A DNA stretch of 11,437 nucleotides from Archangiaceae bacterium. GTDB taxonomy: Bacteria; Myxococcota; Myxococcia; Myxococcales; Myxococcaceae. The DNA is taken from the NCBI GenBank assembly GCA_023248915.1, contig JAHFDQ010000143.1:1-11437 (forward strand), in the 5' to 3' direction. The notes under the pieces are model-generated. The model saw only the letters and a list, made by a program, of their open reading frames with translations, had not been told where the DNA came from and did not search any database. Numbering within the stretch: the first letter of the stretch is position 1; the number at the start of each line of letters is the position of its first letter. Shown piece after piece: positions 1 to 5,517 of the stretch. The position numbers were made by a program, and so were the translations under genes.

Positions 1-2
1 GC

Positions 3-182
3 GTCCCCGGCAAGAACAAGATCGTCTCGGTGTGCCAAAACCCGTACCCCTGCGCGTTCGACCGCGGCATCGTCACCGCCATGGCCCAGCGCTTCGCGCC
101 AGTTGCGCAGGTGGTTCACGAGGACGACAAACCGTGCCGGAAGAAGGGCGGCGACAGCTGTACCTACGCAGTGAGCTGGTAG
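3..182 (+). CDS. C-terminal fragment of a V4R-like domain protein (5' truncated by window edge)
   Basis: The reading frame is open from the left edge and ends at TAG (180-182), leaving 59 residues of a longer protein. Visible pattern: a Cys after NPYP, then an FDRGI segment leading a short amphipathic helix, then a strand and a C-terminal CRKKGGDSCTY motif. A Cys plus Gly-led helix followed by a Cys-x(2-3)-G-(D/G)-x-x-C-x-(Y/F) end is how V4R (4-vinyl reductase) and related small-ligand-binding sensor domains finish. In such proteins the domain often precedes or follows signalling domains and senses hydrocarbons or metals; which applies here cannot be told from the tail. The protein ends right after this motif, so the domain is C-terminal. 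It converges on the flavoprotein gene with an 18-base gap. The coding call is firm from the clean frame and codon bias; the family call is moderate, resting on one short motif block. Confidence 0.6.
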   Translation, partial: VPGKNKIVSVCQNPYPCAFDRGIVTAMAQRFAPVAQVVHEDDKPCRKKGGDSCTYAVSW

Positions 183-200
183 TCATCCGGCGGTGCCGGG

Positions 201-1448
201 TCAGCCCGGCCGCGCCTCGCGTCGGGCCAGCGACCGGTGCAAAGTCTTGAGCCGCTGCTCGGGGTCGCGGACCAGCGAGTTGCCGGTGTCGAGCACGTAA
301 CCGGCGAGCACCGAGGTGATAGACGCCTTGACTCCCTCGGGGGGATTCCGGGCGAAGAACACGTCGAGCAGCTCGCCGCTGTACCAGCCGCGCACGAACG
401 CGGCGAAGACCGCGGTGGCCCGGTCGACCACGGCGGTGTACTCGCGGCCCCAGTCCACCTCCTCGCCGGCGAGCTGGCGGTCCACCAGCACCGCGGCGCG
501 GCTGGACGACTCGAGCGCGAGCGTCACCCCCGACGAGAAGACCGGGTCGAGGAAAGTACCGGCGTTGCCGGTCAGCGCCCAGCGGTCGCCGGTGAGCTTC
601 TCGACCGCGGTCGAATAACCGGCCAACCGCTTCATCTCCATCACCCGGCGCACGCCGGCCAGCCGCTTCGACGCGGTCGGGTCGGTCTCGAGGTGCCAGT
701 ACAGGCGCCGCTCGTCCGTCGCCCCTGAGGCCTCGATGAGCTCGGGCGAACCGACGACGCCGACCGAGGTCCGGCCGTTCGAGAAGGGGATGATCCAAAT
801 CCAACTCCCGTTCGGGTGCACGCACACCCAGATGTCGCCCGCTTCGGGCCCGGTGGGGCGCTGGTCGCCTTCGACGTGGGTGAAGACCGCCACCCTCGGC
901 CCCAGCGTCGGCGGCCGGTCCACGCCCAAGAGCCGGGGCAGCACCCGCCCGTAGCCGCTGCAGTCGAGGACGAACTTGGCTTCCACCTCGAGCGCCTCGC
1001 CGCTCACCAGCGCCGTCGCCTCGAGCCGGGCCGCGACGTCATCGAACCGGACTCCGGTGACCTGGTGCTGAAACCGGACGTCGACGCCGAGCTCGGCGGC
1101 CCGGGTCGCGAGCGTCTGGTCGAAGTCTCCCCGAGGCACCTGGTAGGCCGCCGGACGCGTGCCCGGCCTGCCCGCGGCGAAGGCGAACCGCACGGGCTGC
1201 CCGTCGCGCCAGAAAATGGCTCCCGGCTTCACCTGATACCCGCGCGCTTCGACCGCCTCGAGCAACCCGGCCTCGGCGAGCAGGTGGTTGCACCGCGGCA
1301 AGAGCGACTCGCCGATGACGAAGCGCGGGAAGACTTCGCGCTCGAGGCAGAGCACCTTCCTCCCGCGGCGGGCCAACAGGGCCCCCGCCACGCTGCCCGC
1401 GGGGCCACTGCCGATGATTGCGACGTCGACCACTTCCCTCTTCGCCAA
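201..1448 (-). CDS. FAD-dependent oxidoreductase with flavin-dependent halogenase signatures
   Basis: A 415-residue soluble flavoprotein. Numbering from the TTG at 1448: GSGPAGS dinucleotide-binding motif (GxGxxG, G13/G15/G18) after a hydrophobic strand; GESLLP at 46-51 near the flavin; K74 in a YQVKPGAIFW segment; a second FAD-binding region ending FVLDCSGYGR (about 159-168); WIWIIP at 216-221; and GNAGTFLDPVFSSG (about 294-307). WxWxIP and FxxPxxSxG (F299, P302, S305, G307) are the two signatures that, with GxGxxG, mark flavin-dependent halogenases. Length is close to the pyrrole/phenol halogenase range and shorter than tryptophan halogenases (over 500). Geranylgeranyl-reductase-like and other superfamily oxidoreductases are the alternatives. 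Start: the frame extends to a GTG at 1490, but that start lacks a good ribosome site, whereas TTG 1448 has GGAGG six bases upstream and places the FAD motif at the usual distance from the N-terminus. No partner flavin reductase or carrier protein lies nearby, so the substrate is unknown. Confidence 0.8.
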   Translation of the reverse strand: MAKREVVDVAIIGSGPAGSVAGALLARRGRKVLCLEREVFPRFVIGESLLPRCNHLLAEAGLLEAVEARGYQVKPGAIFWRDGQPVRFAFAAGRPGTRPAAYQVPRGDFDQTLATRAAELGVDVRFQHQVTGVRFDDVAARLEATALVSGEALEVEAKFVLDCSGYGRVLPRLLGVDRPPTLGPRVAVFTHVEGDQRPTGPEAGDIWVCVHPNGSWIWIIPFSNGRTSVGVVGSPELIEASGATDERRLYWHLETDPTASKRLAGVRRVMEMKRLAGYSTAVEKLTGDRWALTGNAGTFLDPVFSSGVTLALESSSRAAVLVDRQLAGEEVDWGREYTAVVDRATAVFAAFVRGWYSGELLDVFFARNPPEGVKASITSVLAGYVLDTGNSLVRDPEQRLKTLHRSLARREARPG

Positions 1449-1459
1449 GCCGAACCTCC
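1446..1459 (-). promoter_or_regulatory. Shine-Dalgarno and TTG start of the flavoprotein gene
   Basis: On the minus strand GGAGG (plus-strand 1455-1459) is followed by six bases and then TTG (1448-1446). This is the only strong ribosome binding site near the 5' end of the flavoprotein frame and decides the start over the upstream GTG at 1490. Confidence 0.65.
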
Positions 1460-1552
1460 AGCCGGTTGCAACTAACTGCGCGAAGGCCACGCCGCCCGAG
1501 AAACTTCCAGTAAGGTGCGGTGGCGCCCCGAAGGTGCTTTCATCATCGGCGC

Positions 1553-1948
1553 GTGGGCGCCAAGCACCTGAACACCGTCGAGTGGATTCGACATTCGAGC
1601 CGCGTCTGGCTGCCCTGGGCGCTGTTCATCGGAACGGCGGTGGTGGGGCTGGCGACGTCGGTCATCCTCGGCGTCCGCCTGCGCTCGGCGCGAGAGGATA
1701 CCTATGCCGAGTTCCGCCTGCGCAGCTACGCCGACGTTCGGCGCGCCGCCGCCGAGGCGACCGCGCTGGAGGCCTCGAACCACGCCCGAGAGCTCGAGTC
1801 CCAGGTGAAGTCGCTCACCGCCGAGAACGCGACGCTCCTCGCGCGGCAGAAGCTTGCCGACTCGGCGAAGGTCCGACCCACGGCGGGCAAGACTCACGCG
1901 AAGGCCAAGACGGCCAAGGCCACCGCCAAGAAGAAACGCCGGCGGTAG
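1553..1948 (+). CDS. Small membrane-anchored coiled-coil protein with Lys/Ala-rich tail, function unknown
   Basis: A 131-residue protein from the GTG at 1553. It has a short basic N-terminus (about 1-18), one transmembrane helix (about 19-41, from WLPWALFIGTAVVGLATSVI), then an Ala/Glu/Arg-rich helical region with coiled-coil character (about 50-105: EATALEASNHARELESQVKS and onward), and a C-terminal tail of Lys, Ala, Thr and Arg (about 106-131, KAKTAKATAKKKRRR). The tail resembles the disordered C-terminal tails of histone H1-like bacterial proteins, and the middle resembles small envelope or division proteins such as FtsB/FtsL-type single-pass coiled coils; neither resemblance proves function. 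By the positive-inside rule the side holding the basic tail is not obvious, because both ends are basic. An alternative GTG at 1520 adds 11 residues rich in His and Arg; neither start has a good ribosome site. It is divergent from the flavoprotein and convergent with the DUF2478 gene. Confidence 0.6.
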   Translation: MGAKHLNTVEWIRHSSRVWLPWALFIGTAVVGLATSVILGVRLRSAREDTYAEFRLRSYADVRRAAAEATALEASNHARELESQVKSLTAENATLLARQKLADSAKVRPTAGKTHAKAKTAKATAKKKRRR

Positions 1949-1949
1949 G

Positions 1950-1963
1950 CGGGCACTCGCCCG
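1950..1963 (+). terminator. Possible hairpin just after the coiled-coil gene
   Basis: CGGGC-ACTC-GCCCG forms a five-pair stem with a four-base loop starting one base after the TAG stop at 1946-1948. It is followed by a pyrimidine-rich stretch rather than a T run, so intrinsic termination is only a possibility. Confidence 0.3.
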
Positions 1964-1996
1964 TCCCCTCCCTTCACTCCGAGCGTCGCGAAGCTT

Positions 1997-2015
1997 GGTC
2001 GAGCGGCCCTCGACC
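1997..2015. repeat. Inverted repeat, 7-bp arms, between convergent genes
   Basis: GGTCGAG (1997-2003) and CTCGACC (2009-2015) are perfect inverted arms around a five-base loop (CGGCC). It sits in the 105-base gap between two convergent genes, so a role in ending or stabilising both transcripts is plausible. No T tract follows on either strand. Confidence 0.4.
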
Positions 2016-2026
2016 ACGGGACCTTG

Positions 2027-2040
2027 GCCCGAGCTCGGGC
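2027..2040. repeat. Perfect 14-base palindrome between convergent genes
   Basis: GCCCGAGCTCGGGC is self-complementary over 14 bases and lies 13 bases past the stop of the minus-strand DUF2478 gene. It may act as a terminator stem for that transcript or as a protein site. As a hairpin it would have little or no unpaired loop, which weakens the terminator reading. Confidence 0.35.
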
Positions 2041-2053
2041 TGAACGGACTCGC

Positions 2054-2611
2054 CTACGGCTGGGCCGAGGCTGCCACCAGCTCGGCGACAAACGCGCCCG
2101 TCGCGTCGGCGCTCGCTGGAAGCTCGAGGTACCCGACCGGTTCGCCCGGCGGCGCCAGCTTCTCGACGAGGTACGAGAGCTGGTCGGCGCGCGCCACGAA
2201 CACCACGGTGTACTTGTCGGAGAGAGCGAGCGCCCAGGCCAGCGCCGCGTGATGCCCCTGCCCCCCGGCCTCGAGCTTGCTCACCTCGGACACCAGCAGC
2301 AGGCGTGCCGCGGCGGCGTCGGCTTCCAGCCAGCGCCGCGCCTCGGCGAACCCCTCGGGCCGGAAGCTGTACGAGCAGACCGCGTCGGCGCCCGCGTCGG
2401 CCTGTTTGCCGGTCGAGCCTCCGAGGACGAGCCGGTCGGGCCGCCCCAGTCGGACCAGCTCGACTGTCGTCCCCCCGGCCGAGTCGGTCTTTCGTTCCTG
2501 CGCGAAGCCCCCGACCTTGATTCCCCGCGCCTCGAGCCCCGCAACGAAGGCCCGAACGAAGGTACCCCGGTCCACCGCCTTGCCGTACGTGACCACCGAC
2601 CAGCGCGCCAT
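2054..2611 (-). CDS. DUF2478-like protein, THEP1-related fold without Walker A
   Basis: A 185-residue soluble protein. It begins with a hydrophobic strand (WSVVTYG) and a helix (TFVRAFVAGLEARG, about 17-30), then IKVGGFAQE at 31-39, a central segment ending in a Cys (79), then the strand RLLLVSEV followed by SKLEAGGQGHHAAL (111-124) and VVFVARADQLSYLVE (136-150). The order 'helix ending in G-(I/V)-x-V-G-G', then a strand and a KLEAxGxG block, is that of DUF2478, a family related to the nucleoside-triphosphatase THEP1 and often found near molybdenum-related genes. The usual GxxxxGK(S/T) loop is absent from the first strand-helix junction (YGKAVDRGTF), so nucleotide hydrolysis is doubtful. Start ATG 2611 has AGGA seven bases upstream. 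It is transcribed divergently from the cytochrome/Fe-S/NrfD operon across 121 bases. The family call is from motif memory, moderately sure. Confidence 0.65.
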   Translation of the reverse strand: MARWSVVTYGKAVDRGTFVRAFVAGLEARGIKVGGFAQERKTDSAGGTTVELVRLGRPDRLVLGGSTGKQADAGADAVCSYSFRPEGFAEARRWLEADAAAARLLLVSEVSKLEAGGQGHHAALAWALALSDKYTVVFVARADQLSYLVEKLAPPGEPVGYLELPASADATGAFVAELVAASAQP

Positions 2612-2732
2612 GAGGAGTTCCTAATGGAAACTAGAAGTCCGCTGCTTGATCCAGATCTATCCGGCAATCGACTTCGACTGCCCTCGAGCCTATGGAGATT
2701 ATTCAGGCCAGACGCCCACGAGGCTCCTCTCG
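2612..2732. promoter_or_regulatory. Divergent intergenic region between DUF2478 gene and respiratory operon
   Basis: These 121 bases are visibly richer in A and T than the flanking genes, as expected for a bidirectional promoter region. On the minus strand AGGA (plus 2619-2622) serves the DUF2478 gene. On the plus strand no clean -35/-10 pair is convincing; AGATTATTC near 2696-2704 is the most promoter-like stretch. No sigma-54 type GG/GC element and no FNR/Crp-like palindrome could be picked out by eye. Confidence 0.35.
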
Positions 2733-3326
2733 ATGACTCTCCCGCGCCCTCTGCTGCTGCTCGTCGCAGCAATCATCTCCCTGAGCTGCACACCGTCGGT
2801 CAGCTCCAAGCCGGCGTTGTTTCCTCCGCCGGAGGGCGAAGGAACCCTGGTGGCCGACAAGGCGCCCGACGCGCCGCGCGCCGACGCGGGCGGAGAAGAC
2901 TTTCCGGTGCCTCCGCCGCCCTTCACCGAGGGCGTGTTCCCTTGCTCGGACTGCCACGCGTCGATGGAGACCGACCTGACCCGCCGCGAGCTGGGCATGC
3001 ACGACTACATCAAGCTCGAGCACGGCCCCCGCGAGCGCTGGTGCTTCGACTGCCACAACCCGACCGACCGCGACAAGCTGCGCCTGGCCAGCGGCGCCCT
3101 GGTGCCGTTCTCCGAGTCGTATCGCCTCTGCGGCCAGTGCCACGGCGACAAGTATCGCGACTGGCGGGTGGGCGTGCACGGCAAGCGTACCGGGTTCTGG
3201 AACGGCAAGAAGCAGTACCTCTTGTGTGCGCACTGCCACAACCCGCACTCGCCGCACTTCAGGCCGCTGCAGCCGCTGCCACCCCCGGTGGCCCCGGCCC
3301 TCATCAAGGCGAAGGGAGCGGAGTAG
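2733..3326 (+). CDS. Tetraheme c-type cytochrome, probable lipoprotein (CbcS-like)
   Basis: A 197-residue exported protein. A signal peptide (PLLLLVAAIISLSC, about 6-19) ends in Cys19; SLSC is a slightly atypical lipobox, so lipid attachment is likely but not certain. A Pro/Asp-rich linker follows (about 20-68). Four heme-binding CxxCH motifs are visible: CSDCH (71-75), CFDCH (104-108), CGQCH (133-137) and CAHCH (165-169), with further His at 90, 97, 149, 172 and 175 that could be distal ligands. Heme should be attached in the periplasm. The gene is first in an operon with a four-cluster Fe-S protein (two-base gap) and a NrfD protein, so it probably takes electrons from them and passes them to a periplasmic acceptor, as CbcS does in the Geobacter Cbc4 menaquinol oxidoreductase. 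ATG 2733 was chosen because it begins right at the signal peptide; an open frame reaching back to 2646 would put 29 non-signal residues ahead of it. Confidence 0.88.
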   Translation: MTLPRPLLLLVAAIISLSCTPSVSSKPALFPPPEGEGTLVADKAPDAPRADAGGEDFPVPPPPFTEGVFPCSDCHASMETDLTRRELGMHDYIKLEHGPRERWCFDCHNPTDRDKLRLASGALVPFSESYRLCGQCHGDKYRDWRVGVHGKRTGFWNGKKQYLLCAHCHNPHSPHFRPLQPLPPPVAPALIKAKGAE

Positions 3327-3328
3327 CC

Positions 3329-4240
3329 ATGGAACCCGACCCGCGCGACGACCCGTCCGAGTCCAGCCGGCGCCAGTTCCTGAAGGCGGTGGGCGTCGCC
3401 GCGTCGGCCGGCGCTTTCCTCGCCGGCTGCGACGAGGCCACCCGCGAGGCCTTCTTCCAGAAGCACTTCAAAGAGCTCGACAAGGACGAGCTGGCGAAGG
3501 TGATTGCCCGGCTGGAGAAAGACTACAGCGCCAAGGCCGGCAAGCCGGTCACCGTCGACACCACGCCCGCGATGGACGGCGTGCTGTTCGGCTACGCGCT
3601 CGACCTGTCGCGCTGCATCGGGTGCCGCCGCTGCGTCTACGCCTGCGTGAAGGAGAACAACCAGTCGCGCGACCCGCAGATTCACTGGATTACCGTGCTC
3701 GAGATGAAGAAGGAGCGCGGCGTCGACATCTTCGAGTCCGACCCCTACTACGACTCGAAAGAGGTGCCCCGCCCGGGCCACTTCTACATGCCGGTGCAGT
3801 GCCAGCAGTGCCAGAACCCACCCTGCGTGAAGACCTGCCCGGTGCAGGCCACCTGGCAGGAACCCGACGGCATCGTGGTGGTCGACTACAACTGGTGCAT
3901 CGGCTGCCGCTGCTGCATGTCGGCCTGCCCCTACGGCGCGCGGCACTTCAACTGGGCCGACCCGTCCGTCCCCATCGACGAGCTGAACCCGGTCACCCAC
4001 TACCTGGGCAACCGGCCCCGGCCCCGGGGCGTAGTCGAGAAGTGCACCTTCTGCGTGCAGCGCAGCCGGCACGGCAAGTACCCCGCCTGCGTCGAGATCT
4101 GCCCGGTGGGCGCCCGCAAGTTCGGCAACCTGCTCGACCCCGCCAGCGAGGTGCGCGAGGTCATCGGCGGCAAGCGCGTCTTCATCCTGAAGGAGGAGCT
4201 CAACACCCGGCCGAAGTTCTTCTACTTCTACGGCGTGTGA
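3329..4240 (+). CDS. Tat-exported lipoprotein with four [4Fe-4S] clusters (NrfC/PsrB/CbcT-like)
   Basis: A 303-residue electron-transfer subunit. The N-terminus has a twin-arginine signal SRRQFLKAVG (13-22) and then a canonical lipobox LAGC with Cys34, so the protein is predicted to be folded, Tat-exported and lipid-anchored outside the cytoplasmic membrane. Sixteen cysteines fall in four groups: 96/99/102/106, 158/161/166/170, 190/193/196/200 and 239/242/254/258, the layout of four [4Fe-4S] clusters in NrfC, PsrB, DsrO and CbcT. An extra Cys at 195 sits inside the third group (CRCC). A charged helix (about 35-70) links anchor and ferredoxin domain. It follows the cytochrome by two bases, with GGAG five bases before ATG 3329, and precedes NrfD by eight bases, showing one operon. 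Its role is to relay electrons between the NrfD quinol site and the tetraheme cytochrome. Direction (quinol oxidation) is inferred from the absence of a catalytic reductase subunit. Confidence 0.9.
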   Translation: MEPDPRDDPSESSRRQFLKAVGVAASAGAFLAGCDEATREAFFQKHFKELDKDELAKVIARLEKDYSAKAGKPVTVDTTPAMDGVLFGYALDLSRCIGCRRCVYACVKENNQSRDPQIHWITVLEMKKERGVDIFESDPYYDSKEVPRPGHFYMPVQCQQCQNPPCVKTCPVQATWQEPDGIVVVDYNWCIGCRCCMSACPYGARHFNWADPSVPIDELNPVTHYLGNRPRPRGVVEKCTFCVQRSRHGKYPACVEICPVGARKFGNLLDPASEVREVIGGKRVFILKEELNTRPKFFYFYGV

Positions 4241-4248
4241 GACCTGCC

Positions 4249-5508
4249 ATGCGGCTCTTCATCGACTTTCTTCTCGGCAGCGCCAAGCAGATGTTGAAGG
4301 GCAACCGTTCGTATTGGGGTTGGGTGGCCTTCCTGCTCGCGTGCATCGCCGTCGGCCTGGTGGGTTACGCGAGCCAGGCGGGCAGCGGGCTCATCGTCAC
4401 CTCCATGCGCGACCAGGTGTCGTGGGCCTTCTACATCGGCAACTTCACCTTCCTGGTGGGCGTCGCCGCCGCGGCGGTGGTGCTGGTCATCCCCGCATAC
4501 ATCTACCAGTGGAAGCCCATCAAGGAGATCGTCATCATCGGCGAGCTTCTTGCGGTCAGCGCCATCACCATGTGCCTGTTGCTGGTGATGACCGACGTCG
4601 GCCGCCCCGAGCGGGCCTGGCACATGGCCCCCTGGCCCATCGGCCGCTGGAACGCGCCCTCGTCGCTGCTGGCGTGGGACGCGCTGGTGCTCAACCTCTA
4701 CTTCCTCCTCAACTTCGCCATCGTCACCCACCTGCTGTTCCGCGCCTTCACCAAGCGCGACTACAGCCACCGCTTCGCGACGCCGCTCATACTCTTCTCG
4801 ATTCCGGCGGCGGTCAGCATTCACACGGTGACGGCCTTCCTCTACAACGGACTTTCGGCGCGGCCCTACTGGAACTCGGCCATCCTCGCCCCGCGCTTCC
4901 TCGCCTCGGCCTTCTGCTCGGGCCCGGCCATCATCCTGGTGGTGCTGCAGGTGCTGCGCCGCTACGCGAACCTCGAAATCAAGAACGAAGCCATCTGGAA
5001 GATCGCCGAGCTGATGGCGTACGCGATGTTCCTCAACCTCTTCCTCTTCGGCGCAGAAATATTCCGCGAGTACTACTCGGCCACCGAGCACCTGGTCTTC
5101 ACCCAGTACGTCTTCACCGGGGTGCACGGCCACGACACGCTGGTGCCCTACGCCTGGGCGTCGCTGTTCTGCTCGGTCGCGGCGTTCATCATCTTCCTGG
5201 TGCCGAAGACGCGGCGGAACTTCGTCACGCTCAACTTCGGCGCCTTCCTCATCTACTGCGGCGTCTACATCGAGAAGGGCATCGCGCTGGTGATTCCGGG
5301 CTTCACCCCGTCGACGCTGGGCGAAATCTACGAGTACTTCCCCAGCCGCACCGAGGTGATGGTGACCATCGGCGTGTACGGCGCCGGTTTCCTCATGTTC
5401 ACACTGATGCTGAAGGTCGCCATTCCCATCATCAACGGCAGCTTCCACCTGGACAGCCGGCGGGCCGCCGAGGCGGGCATCGTCCAGGACGCGGCGACCA
5501 GCCACTGA
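4249..5508 (+). CDS. NrfD/PsrC-family quinol-binding membrane subunit (CbcU/DsrP-like)
   Basis: A 419-residue polytopic membrane protein with about ten predicted helices (near 24-42, 60-84, 95-115, 140-165, 176-199, 213-237, 251-273, 297-318, 327-349 and 369-394), matching the ten-helix DsrP/ActC/HybB branch rather than the eight-helix PsrC. Family landmarks are DVGRPERAWHM (116-126) after the third helix and the SIHTVTAFLYN to ARPYWNSAILAPRF stretch (190-217) bracketing the fifth and sixth helices. Cytoplasmic ends are basic and short. There is no heme-binding CxxCH and no Fe-S motif. These proteins bind (mena)quinol at the periplasmic side and pass electrons to the Fe-S partner; some are proposed to move protons. 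It is the third gene of the operon, eight bases after the Fe-S gene, with only a weak ribosome site, so coupling is likely. It converges on the cyclase gene with nine bases between stops, leaving no room for separate terminators. Confidence 0.9.
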   Translation: MRLFIDFLLGSAKQMLKGNRSYWGWVAFLLACIAVGLVGYASQAGSGLIVTSMRDQVSWAFYIGNFTFLVGVAAAAVVLVIPAYIYQWKPIKEIVIIGELLAVSAITMCLLLVMTDVGRPERAWHMAPWPIGRWNAPSSLLAWDALVLNLYFLLNFAIVTHLLFRAFTKRDYSHRFATPLILFSIPAAVSIHTVTAFLYNGLSARPYWNSAILAPRFLASAFCSGPAIILVVLQVLRRYANLEIKNEAIWKIAELMAYAMFLNLFLFGAEIFREYYSATEHLVFTQYVFTGVHGHDTLVPYAWASLFCSVAAFIIFLVPKTRRNFVTLNFGAFLIYCGVYIEKGIALVIPGFTPSTLGEIYEYFPSRTEVMVTIGVYGAGFLMFTLMLKVAIPIINGSFHLDSRRAAEAGIVQDAATSH

Positions 5509-5517
5509 GTTCGGCCG

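Noticed and set aside
1449..1552. Search for a divergent promoter pair between the flavoprotein and the coiled-coil gene
   Set aside because: No -10/-35 pair or operator-like palindrome stood out on either strand in this 104-base gap.
2571..2600. Possible Walker A loop in the DUF2478-like protein (YGKAVDRGTF)
   Set aside because: The spacing and residues do not fit GxxxxGK(S/T): no Lys-Ser/Thr pair ends the loop, so nucleotide binding is not claimed.
2024..3328. Upstream extension of the Fe-S protein frame to 2024
   Set aside because: This would overlap the whole cytochrome gene and bury the Tat signal in the middle of the protein; ATG 3329 has a ribosome site and places the RR motif at the N-terminus.
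4228..5505. Minus-strand open frame of about 425 residues opposite the NrfD gene
   Set aside because: Translation is dominated by Asp, His, Glu and Gly without any domain pattern; the plus strand encodes a clear ten-helix membrane protein.
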